Assembly: GCF_002849715.1 (NCBI RefSeq)
Contig: NZ_CP018863.1
Location: 4,698,082-4,762,081, forward strand
Length of the DNA: 64,000 nt
Direction: 5' to 3'
Origin: Arthrobacter crystallopoietes
GTDB lineage: Bacteria > Actinomycetota > Actinomycetes > Actinomycetales > Micrococcaceae
Within the stretch, counting starts at the first letter, position 1; the number at the start of each line of letters is the position of its first letter. Shown piece after piece: positions 56,457 through 64,000 of this stretch. Made by a program: the position numbers and the translations under genes. The notes below the pieces were generated by a model. It had not been told where the DNA came from. It searched no databases and saw only the letters and a program-made list of their open reading frames with translations.

Positions 56457-56834
56457 ATGACGATGATTACCAGACGAGATGCAGCCCTAGCCCTTGACAT
56501 TCCGCTCGAGATGGCCCGACGGCACGGCATACCTTCGCGGCTCTGCGAGGAGGACCTCGCCGAGATTGTAGCTAATCCGCCGCAGTGGCTCCTGCAGTCC
56601 CGAGCCAACCGCACAGGCAAGAGGCCGGTCTGGGTTGAATTGCGGTGTTATGTCTGCGGCTTTTCCGAGACAGCCCGGCCAAAGAAGTGGTGGCCTCAGT
56701 TCACTTATGTCATCTGCGAATTCCACGATCCACAAGAGCTGCCCGAACCCGGGGTCGGCATGCGCCGGAGCGAATTCGATGGTGTGGGCAGCCGCTTCAT
56801 CGGCATAGTCGAGGATCCTGTAGAAGGTTCCTGA
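56457..56834 (+). CDS. Conserved hypothetical protein with a CxxC motif (125 residues)
   Basis: A 125-residue soluble protein that I cannot assign. It opens with a helical ALALDIPLEMARRHGIP motif, then LQSRANRTGKRPVWVEL, a CYVCGF pair and a later ICEFH, so a CxxC...CxxH zinc ribbon is possible. RPKKWWPQFTYV and GVGSRFIGIVED look conserved rather than random. The start is ATG 56457 or 56463, without a ribosome binding site. It is divergent from the BTAD regulator 280 bases away and convergent with tmRNA. Confidence 0.65.
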   Translation: MTMITRRDAALALDIPLEMARRHGIPSRLCEEDLAEIVANPPQWLLQSRANRTGKRPVWVELRCYVCGFSETARPKKWWPQFTYVICEFHDPQELPEPGVGMRRSEFDGVGSRFIGIVEDPVEGS

Positions 56835-56868
56835 CGCTGTCCCGCAGCCGTCAGCATGCTTAAGCGAC

Positions 56869-56903
56869 AAACAGGCCGGAAGCGTTATGCCTCCGGCCTG
56901 TTT
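56869..56903 (-). terminator. Intrinsic terminator of tmRNA
   Basis: AAACAGGCCGGA (56869-56880) pairs with TCCGGCCTGTTT (56892-56903) around 11 bases. On the minus strand it follows the tmRNA 3' end by five bases and runs into TTTGTCG. It also lies after the convergent plus-strand gene and may serve both. Confidence 0.88.
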
Positions 56904-56907
56904 GCGT

Positions 56908-57276
56908 TGGTGGAGATGGGGGGAATTGAACCCCCGTCCGATGTTGCGTTGCCAGGACTTCTCCGGGCGCAGTTTGCTTCGGGATTTCTCGGCCCCAGCC
57001 ATCATGCAAACAAGTGGCTGACCCGGGCCCAGCCGTCTAAAAGTCCCGGACACCCCAACGGCGAAAGTGTCCAGCAGTGGCCCTCTAAATGACGCCAGAA
57101 ACCGGGGCGAGAGCGTACCCGGACTGACGGACTATGCCCGCTGCTTAGGCAGCGAGAGCGAAGTCGTGCTGTTTGGATTCAGCAGTTATTTTTTGCAGAG
57201 AGCGTTAACGAGATAGCCCTGCATCCTCGGCCCGCTTCCCCTGGCGCGACTAACATCGTCGAAACCTGTCATCCCC
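56908..57276 (-). ncRNA. ssrA: tmRNA (transfer-messenger RNA)
   Basis: A 369-base one-piece tmRNA. The 5' end GGGGATGACAGGTTTCGACG and the 3' end with the T-arm GGTTCAATTCC, the acceptor strand ATCTCCA and encoded CCA form the tRNA-like domain. The resume codon is GCT at 57181-57183 and the tag frame runs to TAA at 57145-57147, encoding AESKQHDFALAA, of the actinobacterial type ending in ALAA. With SmpB, encoded 314 bases upstream on the same strand, it frees stalled ribosomes and marks products for proteolysis. Confidence 0.97.
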
Positions 57277-57590
57277 ATATTGAGTTACCAAACCGGTGGT
57301 TCACACCGGACTATCTATTGTAACCACAACTTCTGCGAATGTATTCCCAGAGTCCCCTGATGTTTTATAGCCCTCGGGCACGGGCAGATTTACGCTCTAT
57401 TTAGGCTGGCCGGCGAAACTGCGGACACCGCGCCGAGGCCGGGAGCTTCTCATGCTGGCCAAAGGCTGGTCGGCCAGGCTCGGCGGGGAAGGTAGCGCTG
57501 TGTAGCTCCAAGGCTGGCTATGCGGCGTTCCAGCGACGTCTGGGGCGAGTTGCTGAAGCGTCAGTCACCGAGATTCCCGATGAGCACTGA
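57277..57590. other. Gap between smpB and tmRNA
   Basis: This 314-base stretch holds the tmRNA promoter on the minus strand. TACAAT and TAACTC elements are present but no clear -35/-10 pair at the correct distance. An inverted repeat CCGGTG/CACCGG (57293-57298 and 57304-57309) lies 17 to 33 bases before the tmRNA 5' end. The rest is AT-poorer and holds no gene that I can support. Confidence 0.4.
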
Positions 57591-58067
57591 TCAGGCAGAG
57601 CCGCGGTTGCGCTCACGCATGGCACGTAGCGCTTCACGCTTGTCCTGCTGTTCACGCAACGTCTGACGCTTGTCGTAGTCCTTCTTGCCGCGGGCAATTG
57701 CGATTTCGACCTTCGCCCGGCCGTCGTTGAAGTAAAGCTGAAGCGGAACAATCGTGAAGCCGGATTCGCGGATCTTGTGTGAGATCTTGTTCAGCTCTTC
57801 GCGGTGCAGCAAGAGTTTCCGGCGCCGCCGGGCGGAGTGATTTGTCCAACTGCCGTTGAGATACTCCGGGATATAGACGGCTTCCAGATACAGCTCATCG
57901 TTGTAGAAAACGCAGAAACCGTCCACTAGGGACGCCCTGCCCTCGCGCAGCGATTTGACCTCGGTTCCCATGAGCGCCATGCCAGCCTCAAAGGTATCCA
58001 TAATGTGGTAGTCATGCCGGGCCTTGCGATTGGTGGCCACTACCTTCCGGCCACTTTCCCTGGGCAC
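57591..58067 (-). CDS. smpB: SsrA-binding protein SmpB
   Basis: A 158-residue tmRNA partner that places the tRNA-like domain in a stalled A site. Family motifs are VVATNRKARHDYHI, EAGMALMGTEVKSLREGRASLVDGF and LLLHREEL, plus a basic C-terminal tail (KKDYDKRQTLREQQDKREA) that enters the mRNA channel. The GTG start (58065-58067) has AAGGAG upstream. It follows the ftsEX-hydrolase genes and precedes tmRNA. Confidence 0.96.
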   Translation of the reverse strand: MPRESGRKVVATNRKARHDYHIMDTFEAGMALMGTEVKSLREGRASLVDGFCVFYNDELYLEAVYIPEYLNGSWTNHSARRRRKLLLHREELNKISHKIRESGFTIVPLQLYFNDGRAKVEIAIARGKKDYDKRQTLREQQDKREALRAMRERNRGSA

Positions 58068-58144
58068 GGGGCGACTCCTTCTGGTTCAAATCCTCTTAGG
58101 TGAAAACATCCAGTATACCGGCGCGGAACAAGTCTCCCCGCTGG

Positions 58145-59580
58145 CTACAGCAGGCCCATAGGGTTGACCAGCGAGCCGTTCAGGATAGTTTCAAAGTGCA
58201 GATGGCATCCGGTCGAGTTGCCGGTTGTTCCAACGTAACCGATAACATCCCCTTGGCTGACCCTCTGGCCAACGGACACGGCGGACCGCGTCAGGTGGAA
58301 GTAGTTCGTGGCCAAGGCACTGCCGGACACCACGCCGTGGCTGATCACTACCATGTTTCCGGCGGCACCGCCCCACCCGGACGTCCAAACTTCGCCACTG
58401 GCAGGCGCGCGCACCGGCGTGCCGCAGGCTGACCCATAGTCCAGTCCGGTGTGCATGTAACCGCCGGAACCGCCAAAATCGATTGTGCCGGCGGGGGTTG
58501 CCCTCCACCCGTATCCGGAGGTCACCGGGCCGGACACCGGAGAGGCCAGACCGAACGAGGACGACTCACTCGGCGCGGCGGGCGGTGGTTCGACCGTGGG
58601 AACAATCTGCGGGACCGGCTGGTTGGCTGCCGCGGCAGCCGCCTTGGCGGCCTTGATCCGCGCCTGTTCCTTCTCCCAGGCAGCTTGGGCCGCCTTGCGC
58701 TCGGCCTCTTCCTTCTTGCGGCGTTCTTCGGCTTCGCGCCGCAGCCTTTCCTGCCGTTCGGCGATATCGGCCTGCACCTGCTGGTGCTGTTTCTCGACCT
58801 CAGCCAGCTGCTGCTGGATCTTCGGTTTCTGGGCCTGCAGTTTATCCGAAAGGGCGGAGGTATCCGCGATCAGCGTGTCCACCTTCTCCTTCTCGGCTGC
58901 GGCTCATCCCGGGCAGTCTGCCTCGGCAGCCAATGCCTCTTCGGCCTGCCGCTTGAGGTCCCGGATTTCTTCCTCGACCGCCTCGAGCCGGGCCTTCGAG
59001 TTCACGTTCGTAGCGTTCTGTTGGGAAAGCTTGTTCAAGGCGGCGTTCTGGCTGCGCAAGGCCTGGTCTGCCAAGCCGATGGTGTCGGCCAGGCCAGAGT
59101 CACCCTCCGAGCCAAAGACAGCGTCAGGTTAGACGGGACGCCGCCTTGCTTGTAGGCCTGGGTGGCGATCTGCCCTATGATCTCCCGGGTTTCAGCGAGC
59201 TCTTCCTTGTCATCATCGAGCTGCTGATTGATGTTGTCCTTGGTCTGCAACGCCATGTCAACGCGCTGCGCCAGAGCCGCGACCTTGTTCGCCGCTTCCT
59301 CGACCCGTCCCTGCGCCTCTGCCAGTTTCTGCTGGGCCGCGGGCAACTGGCTCTGGTACTCCTTAAGCTGCTTTACCGTCTCTATGATGTCGGCGTCCAG
59401 GAATTCCAGTGAATGCTCAACTTCGGCCATTTCCTGCTCGAGCGCTTCTTTGCGATCGTCCAGCTGATCCGCCTGTACGGGACCTGCGGTACCGAGGGAA
59501 AACGCCAGGAAGGCGGCCAGCGCGGCGCTGATAATCCCCTGCGGCAGACACGACTTCCTACCCGCGTGTAAACGGTTCAC
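58145..59580 (-). pseudogene. LytM/M23 peptidase with coiled coils, disrupted by indels
   Basis: As reconstructed, about 478 residues: a signal peptide (LAAFLAFSLGTAGPVQA), long coiled coils and a C-terminal M23 (LytM) domain with HTGLDYG and GCHLHFE zinc motifs. This is the architecture of the FtsEX-controlled septal hydrolases (EnvC/RipC type), and it follows ftsE-ftsX. The frame is lost near 59111-59120 after SNLTL, and an in-frame TGA at 58903-58905 lies in a stretch best explained by two compensating one-base indels (58902-58919). Both halves are otherwise well conserved, so sequencing error is as likely as real decay. Start GTG 59578-59580. Confidence 0.8.
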
Positions 59581-59622
59581 TGTCCGTTCCCCAACCTGTT
59601 GTTCTGCTCAGTAGACATGATT

Positions 59623-60540
59623 CTAGACCTTCAAATAGCGTCGGAGGGTAAGAAAGAGAGGAAATTCCTGCCAGCACGGTACCGAGCAGGATCAGCGCAG
59701 GTGCGATCAGGAGCACCGATCCCTCCGATATGAAGGCCGTATCCGGATATTGCTGTGCCAGCCAGTCGCCGATAAAGAACCGCGCCACTGCCCACAACGT
59801 GACCGAAGCCAAACAGCGCGCCGATGACAGCGGCAATGACGCCTTCCAGCACAAACGGCAACTGGATCACCGCCTCGAAGCTCCTACCAGACGCATGATG
59901 CCCGTCTCACGACGTCGGCTGAAGGCCGAGAGACGGATGGTCGTCGCGATCAGCAGGATCGCGCACACAATCATGATGGCGGCGATACTGACCGCCACGA
60001 GGGAGGCTATGTTCATCACGCTGAAGACCCGCTCCAGGATCTCCCGCTGGTCCACAACAACTTCGACGCCGGGCAACGAGGAGAAGATCTCGTTGATAAC
60101 CTCGTACTTTTCCGGGTCCACGAGGCTGACACGGAAGGACTCCGGCAGCTGATCCGCCGTTACGGAATCCACAATCGGCGAGTTAGCGAACTGGTCGCGG
60201 AAGTGTCCCAACGCGTCCTCTTGCGACTCGTATAGGTAGGTGTCCACGTACTGCGCGACAGCAGGCGACTCAAGCGTGTTTTTGATTTCCGCCCGCTGTT
60301 CGTCGGTTACTGGCCCGGAGGCACAGCTTTGCCGCCGTCGACGTATCGACGCAGAGGAAGACGGCGACCTGGACCTTGTCGTACCAGTAGCCCTTCATCT
60401 GGTTGATCTGCAACTGGAGCATACCGGCAGCCCCGACGAACGTCAGCGAGATGAACGTGACCAGGATGGACGGAGACGACCATGGAAAGATTGCGGCGCA
60501 ATCCGGAACCGATTTCACCAAGAATGAATGCGAGCCTCAT
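59623..60540 (-). pseudogene. ftsX: Cell division protein FtsX, disrupted by multiple indels
   Basis: The 918-base span equals a normal FtsX of about 305 residues, but it is broken into at least five frame segments. In order these give [40 protein letters not shown], the extracellular domain to IMRLVGAS, QLPFVLEGVIAAVIGAL, and VTLWAVARFFIGDWLAQ with a final TLRRYLKV. Shifts lie near 60468, 60325, 59872, 59806 and 59655. Every domain of the four-helix permease-like protein is intact across frames. Its ATG overlaps the ftsE stop. FtsEX transmits ATPase activity to the hydrolase encoded next. Confidence 0.85.
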
Positions 60541-61238
60541 TTGTTATCACCCTGGGCGCCAACGTAGATGCCTTCGGCCTCATCGCGGACCAGTACGCCG
60601 TCGACCAGTTCGATCACTCGCTTGCGCATGTCGTTCACGATCACATTGTCATGCGTCGCCATGACGACGGTGGTGCCGTTTTGATTGATCCGGTCCAGGA
60701 CCTTCATGATGCCCATCGAGGTGGTGGGATCAAGGTTTCCGGTCGGCTCGTCGGCCAGCAGGATACCGGGCTTATTCACGATGGCCCGGGCGATAGCCAC
60801 TCGTTGCTGTTCGCCGCCGGAGAGCTCATGAGGCATGCGGTGGTCCTTGCCTTCCAGGCCGACCGTCTTGAGTACTTCGGGAACCGTCTCGCGGATCATC
60901 GCCCGGCTCTTGCCGATTACCTGCATGGCGAAGGCCACGTTGCCGGCAACGGTTTTATTCGGCAGCAGCCGGAAATCCTGGAAGACAACGCCGATACCGC
61001 GACGCAGCTTGGGCACCCGCCAGCTTGGAATGTTGGCGACGTTCTGGCCGGCCACGTAAACGGAGCCACGGGTAGCCCGGTCCTCCTTGAGGACCAGCCG
61101 GATGAAGGTGGACTTCCCTGATCCCGAAGCTCCAACCAGGAACGCGAAATCCCCGCGGTCCACTTCAAGGCTGACCTTGTCCAGAGCGGGTCGCGTGTTC
61201 TGGTCGTAAATCTTAGTGACGTTGTCGAATCTAATCAT
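60537..61238 (-). CDS. ftsE: Cell division ATP-binding protein FtsE
   Basis: A 233-residue ABC ATPase of the FtsEX complex that activates septal peptidoglycan hydrolases. Walker [10 protein letters not shown], the Q-loop [19 protein letters not shown], the signature [15 protein letters not shown] and Walker [13 protein letters not shown] are all intact. The stop overlaps the ftsX ATG (ATGA). It is the last undamaged gene before the disrupted ftsX and hydrolase genes. Confidence 0.96.
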   Translation of the reverse strand: MIRFDNVTKIYDQNTRPALDKVSLEVDRGDFAFLVGASGSGKSTFIRLVLKEDRATRGSVYVAGQNVANIPSWRVPKLRRGIGVVFQDFRLLPNKTVAGNVAFAMQVIGKSRAMIRETVPEVLKTVGLEGKDHRMPHELSGGEQQRVAIARAIVNKPGILLADEPTGNLDPTTSMGIMKVLDRINQNGTTVVMATHDNVIVNDMRKRVIELVDGVLVRDEAEGIYVGAQGDNK

Positions 61239-61597
61239 GACTACTTCGTGCCCAAATACAGCTGCCGACGGCTCGGGCCTATGGTTGAAGGAAAAATCAT
61301 CGGCGTACTGACTATATGCAGTACGCCTTGGAATTTACCTGCAGGCCCCTAGCGGGCGTGTCGTTCAGGCAAGGCCCGTGGCAGGAAGCCGTGGTCGGCA
61401 ATGCACCCATCTGCGTGGCATTCTTCCTCGTGACAGCAGGCACGGAATCAACGCCGGCGGCAACGGCGCAGGCGTTCGCTTGCCTCACAATTGTATAGTG
61501 ATTCATCTCACCCCGCGTCCCTGGCATCGGCCAGAAACGCCGGTTGAGCCCAGCGTGCGACTGGATTCCTGGCCGGCTCCGCCGGCCCAGCAGGGCC
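61239..61597 (-). other. Gap between prfB and ftsE with possible small RNA
   Basis: This 359-base gap is large for an otherwise tight operon. On the minus strand TATACAAT (61490-61497) with a GTGA-N6-TCAC repeat next to it could start a transcript, and a terminator-like hairpin with a T-run lies at 61289-61327. The 190 or so bases between contain an AACGCC/GGCGTT inverted repeat. A small RNA or an attenuated ftsE leader are both possible. No protein gene is supported. Confidence 0.35.
61289..61327 (-). terminator. Terminator or attenuator ahead of ftsE
   Basis: GGCGTACTG (61302-61310) pairs with CAGTACGCC (61319-61327) around eight bases, and on the minus strand GATGATTTTTCC follows. It lies between prfB and ftsE, about 50 bases before the ftsE ATG. 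Confidence 0.7.
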
Positions 61598-62713
61598 CTA
61601 TTCCGCGGAGTTGCGGGTGTTCGCACGCCAGCGGATACCGGCGTCGATAAAATCATCGATCTCCCCGTCGAATACGGCAGACGTATTACCGACCTCGTGT
61701 TCGGTACGCAGGTCTTTGACCATCTGGTAAGGATTCAGTACGTAGGAACGCATCTGGTCACCCCAGGATGCCTTGACATCCCCGGCGAGGGCTTTCTTCT
61801 CCGCGTTTTCCTGCTCTTTTTTCAGCAGCAGCAGCCGGGATTGCAACACGCGAAGCGCGGCGGCGCGGTTCTGAATCTGCGATTTCTCGTTCTGCATCGA
61901 AACCACGATGCCGGTGGGAAGGTGCGTCAGCCGCACGGCTGAGTCCGTGGTGTTCACCGACTGTCCTCCCGGTCCGGAAGAACGGAAAACGTCGACCTTG
62001 ATCTCGTTGTCCGGAATATCAATGGAATCCGTCTGCTCGATCAGCGGGATCACCTCCACCGCGGCAAAGGACGTCTGGCGCCGGCCTTGGTTATCGAAAG
62101 GACTGATCCGTACCAGGCGATGGGTACCGGCCTCGACCGATAACGTACCGAAGGCGTAAGGTGCCTTGACTTCGAAGGTCGCCGATTTCAGCCCTGCTTC
62201 TTCGGCATAGGACGTGTCCAGTACTGTCGTGGGGTACCCGTGGCGCTCCGCCCAGCGCAGGTACAGACGCATGAGCATTTCCGCGAAATCGGCTGCGTCA
62301 ACGCCGCCGGCGCCAGCGCGGATCGTGACAACAGCTTCCCGCTCGTCGTACTCGCCCGAGAGCAAGGTGACGACTTCGAGCTGGGCGAGCGCTTTCTTCA
62401 ATGCCGCCAGCTCGCTGGCTGCCTCCGCCATCGAGTCGGCGTCATCCTCACCCTGGCCCAGCTCAACGAGCACCTCCAGATCGTCGATCCGCGCCTCAAG
62501 TTTTTCCAGCCGTTCAAGATCGGACTGGCGGTGCGAGAGCTTTGACGTGATCTGCTGTGCTGCGGCGGGATCGTCCCAGAGATCGGGCACGCCGGCCTGC
62601 TCGCTCAGCTCTGCGATGTCCTTGCGGATGGTTTCGACATCGGTCACTGCCTCGATGGAGTCATAGGTGGCGCGCAGGGCGCGGATTTCTGCGGGAAAGT
62701 CGATCTCAGCCAT
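61598..62713 (-). CDS. prfB: Peptide chain release factor 2
   Basis: A 371-residue class I release factor reading UAA and UGA. The recognition tripeptide SPF is at 204-206 and the catalytic GGQ at 249-251. There is no programmed frameshift near codon 25; the frame is continuous from the ATG at 62711-62713, as in other actinobacteria. It lies between the Tad pilus genes and ftsE. Its Gln is a predicted substrate of PrmC (4763-5608). Confidence 0.97.
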   Translation of the reverse strand: MAEIDFPAEIRALRATYDSIEAVTDVETIRKDIAELSEQAGVPDLWDDPAAAQQITSKLSHRQSDLERLEKLEARIDDLEVLVELGQGEDDADSMAEAASELAALKKALAQLEVVTLLSGEYDEREAVVTIRAGAGGVDAADFAEMLMRLYLRWAERHGYPTTVLDTSYAEEAGLKSATFEVKAPYAFGTLSVEAGTHRLVRISPFDNQGRRQTSFAAVEVIPLIEQTDSIDIPDNEIKVDVFRSSGPGGQSVNTTDSAVRLTHLPTGIVVSMQNEKSQIQNRAAALRVLQSRLLLLKKEQENAEKKALAGDVKASWGDQMRSYVLNPYQMVKDLRTEHEVGNTSAVFDGEIDDFIDAGIRWRANTRNSAE

Positions 62714-62793
62714 GGTTCTCCAAGCCTACGCCATGCCGGGAACGCCGATGCGCTGCCCGCGGCTTGGCATCCATCTAGCGCTGGCACCTTCTA

Positions 62794-63039
62794 TCAGCGC
62801 CGCAGCTCCGAACGGGCATCGCTGGACACGGTGATCGGCACACCAGCCGGAACCAGGAAGTTCACGATGGGAGGATGCACCACGGCGGAGAGGACAACGT
62901 GGGCTGTGCGGCTTTCCGGCGAACCGGTGCCGGGGCTGATGGACAGGCCTTCGAACCGGCCCGCTGCGCCGGTATCCGCAAGATGGCGTTGAACGGCGCT
63001 GCGGACGGTACCGTCGCTCAAGGTTGGAACGGGCGCACC
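62794..63039 (-). pseudogene. 3' fragment of a second TadE-like gene (minus strand)
   Basis: The minus strand reads APVPTLSDGTVRSAVQRHLA and later AHVVLSAVVHPP and VPAGVPITVSSDARSELRR before a stop. This resembles the C-terminal half of an actinobacterial TadE/TadG-like minor pilin, whose end typically has alternating hydrophobic strands and VPITV-type motifs. The N-terminal half is missing here but is found on the plus strand at 63437-63634. Its position just ahead of prfB on the same strand fits an original operon. Confidence 0.55.
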
Positions 63040-63046
63040 GTTTGAT

Positions 63047-63456
63047 ATGCGCCGCTTGATAACGCTGCTGCGCGCTCCGGCCGGTCTTCGCTCCGAGCGT
63101 GGCTCAGCGGCTGTGGATTTCGTGCTGGTCGGCGGCGTCCTGACGCTGATCTTCGTTTCGATCATGCAGTTGGCCCTTGTTCTGCATGTGCGGAACACCT
63201 TGATCGATGCCGCCGGTTCCGGGGCCGCTACGGTGCCTTGGCAGATCGCGGGCCGGAAGACGCCCGGGGCCGCACGGTATCCCTGATCACCGGCTCCCTG
63301 AACGCTGCCTATGCCACGGACGTACACGTGGAGGAGATCCAACGCGGGGGAATCAGGACACTTCGGGTGACGGTAAACGCTCCGTTGCCAGCGGTCGGAC
63401 TGGTGGGTCCTGCAGGCGGATTGGAGGTGGAGGGCCATGCGGCACTGTCCCGATAG
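63047..63456 (+). pseudogene. TadE-like minor pilin gene with one-base frameshift
   Basis: The first frame gives GLRSERGSAAVDFVLVGGVL, the TadE signature (Arg-Gly-Ser-Ala-Ala-Val-Asp/Glu-Phe) with its hydrophobic helix, to about HVRNTLIDAAGSGA. The frame then breaks near 63221-63228 and continues in another frame as LADRGPEDARGRTVSLITGS to GLEVEGHAALSR. Adding one C to GGGGCCGCTAC restores a protein of about 136 residues. It lies on the plus strand, opposite to the other Tad genes here, and its ATG lacks a ribosome binding site. Confidence 0.7.
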
Positions 63457-63634
63457 CAAATACCGCCCGTCAAGGTGGCCCGACAAACTTCGCCGGCGTC
63501 TGACAGCGGCGGCAGGTCCTGACGATCCTGCGGAGCGGGGCAGTGCTGTTGTGGAGTTCGTCTTCCTTGGCGCGCTGCTGCTCGTACCGGTGGTCTACTT
63601 CGTCATCGCAGTGGCTCAGGTTCAGGCTGGCTGA
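63437..63634 (+). pseudogene. 5' fragment of a second TadE-like gene (plus strand)
   Basis: A 65-residue frame with AERGSAVVEFVFLGALLLVP and then YFVIAVAQVQAG, the unmistakable TadE-type N-terminus and helix, which stops at once where the family continues for about 70 to 80 residues. The missing C-terminal half appears to be the minus-strand fragment at 62794-63039. It overlaps the end of the preceding TadE-like gene as in a normal tad operon. Truncation coincides with the junction to the pilin gene near 63634. Confidence 0.75.
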
Positions 63635-63857
63635 CGCGTCCCATGGCATCGTTGAAAAGTCCTTCGAGCGCGGGCTTGGCAATGGCGAGGATCCCGGCCA
63701 CCAGCACCGCGGACATTAGGGTGATCATGACCCACCCGGGCACATCGCCACGCTCGGGGTCCTCGCCGGACACAACCGTCCGGAACCGACCGGCGAGCTG
63801 TGCCAGCATTATCGACAGCAGTACAGCTGCTTTCAGAGTGAAGGAATACTTGTTCAT
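63603..63857 (-). CDS. Small Tad-locus membrane protein (pilin-like), probably with altered C-terminus
   Basis: An 84-residue protein with a basic N-terminus, a hydrophobic segment, ERGDVPGW and then the helix VMITLMSAVLVAGILAIAKPALEGLFNDAM. Such GDVPGW proteins follow TadC in actinobacterial Tad loci and may be pilin or pilin-like. The last eight residues (QPEPEPLR) are encoded by the antisense of the TadE-like AVAQVQAG segment, so the native end is probably lost at the junction near 63634. GAAGGCGG precedes the ATG at 63855-63857. Confidence 0.65.
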   Translation of the reverse strand: MNKYSFTLKAAVLLSIMLAQLAGRFRTVVSGEDPERGDVPGWVMITLMSAVLVAGILAIAKPALEGLFNDAMGRVSQPEPEPLR

Positions 63858-63909
63858 TTTCCGCCTTCTTTACCTTTGATCCGTTGTTGGAATTCTCATT
63901 GCGGCACCT

Positions 63910-64000
63910 TCACCAGCGCAGATTGATCAGGGCCAGTCCCGGATATACAGCGAACAACACGGTGAGGGGCAAAACACCGAACACGAGCGGAACCATCATG
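63910..64000 (-). CDS. TadC-like type II secretion F-domain protein, C-terminal end (window edge)
   Basis: Only the last 29 codons are visible: MMVPLVFGVLPLTVLFAVYP and GLALINLRW, then stop. A C-terminal hydrophobic helix preceded by an LxVPL motif is typical of TadB/TadC inner-membrane proteins. Position directly ahead of the GDVPGW pilin-like gene on the same strand supports TadC. The rest lies beyond the window. Confidence 0.55.
   Translation of the reverse strand, partial: MMVPLVFGVLPLTVLFAVYPGLALINLRW

Noticed and set aside
57518..57751. A 77-codon frame overlapping the smpB 3' end
   Set aside because: Most of it is an out-of-frame copy of smpB codons and it has no start signal.
61312..61503. 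A 64-codon frame between prfB and ftsE
   Set aside because: No spaced ribosome binding site, no recognisable composition, and it overlaps the terminator-like hairpin.
63020..63660. Site-specific invertible element in the Tad locus
   Set aside because: I found no inverted repeats at the two junctions (only a poor direct match AACCTTGAGC/AACCTGAGC) and no recombinase gene nearby, so a phase-variation switch is not supported.

Overview
The window is GC-rich actinobacterial chromosome, most likely from a member of the Micrococcaceae (Arthrobacter and relatives). Supporting signs are the rho-prfA-prmC-tsaC-wecA-atp gene order, a fused KGD-type 2-oxoglutarate decarboxylase, an actinobacterial GuaB1, a SigR/RsrA redox pair, a SAM-IV riboswitch, the 24-residue ribosomal protein bL37, many GTG starts and several start-stop overlaps. 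The genus is inferred from gene content and order. Most of the window is dense housekeeping chromosome. I see no CRISPR array, insertion sequence, prophage or rRNA.

Layout. (1) 1-9.0 kb, minus strand: rho, prfA, prmC, tsaC, a CapD-like membrane nucleotide-sugar enzyme, a WecA/MraY-type transferase, two small membrane proteins and the start of atpB. (2) 9.3-15.9 kb, minus: thrB, thrC, hom, lysA and argS, i.e. aspartate-family amino acid synthesis behind arginyl-tRNA synthetase, followed by tRNA-Arg(CCG). (3) 16.2-22.2 kb: a GlxA-type regulator, a small membrane protein, a DinB-fold protein, a WYL regulator and a three-gene ABC importer of the TrpXYZ type. (4) 22.3-29.5 kb: HrpA-like helicase, HIT protein, zinc alcohol dehydrogenase, sulfurtransferase and a metallo-beta-lactamase-fold hydrolase. 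(5) 29.6-32.8 kb: zur convergent with znuACB. (6) 33-41.2 kb: two CNNM/CorC-type proteins, guaB1 and kgd. (7) 41.3-47.5 kb: a degenerate SGNH protein, bL37, rsrA, sigR, DoxX-like protein, aroA, rsgA and hisN. (8) 47.5-54.2 kb: SAM-IV riboswitch with a cysteine-desulfurase-like enzyme, a methyltransferase, then a manganese-type ABC operon that runs through a DtxR/MntR regulator into two crcB fluoride channel genes. (9) 54.3-56.8 kb: YbdK-type ligase, a BTAD regulator and a conserved unknown. (10) 56.9-64 kb, minus: tmRNA, smpB, a LytM-type hydrolase, ftsX, ftsE, prfB and part of a Tad pilus locus.

Themes. Translation termination and rescue is unusually well represented (prfA, prfB, prmC, tmRNA, smpB). 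Two separate metal importers, Zn and Mn, each have a candidate operator: a Zur-like box at 32826-32840 and a MntR/DtxR-like palindrome at 50080-50095. SigR appears to have its own promoter (GGAAT-18-GTT at 43291-43316), placed so that a longer SigR isoform could be made.

The right end is abnormal. The LytM hydrolase and ftsX carry several indels. In the Tad locus, a segment of about 0.6 kb (roughly 63040-63634) lies inverted relative to its neighbours and splits a TadE-like gene between strands. Either the region is misassembled and poorly sequenced or it is truly rearranged. I found no clear undescribed multi-gene system; the best leads are this inversion, the SigR promoter, the Mn operator and the riboswitch.
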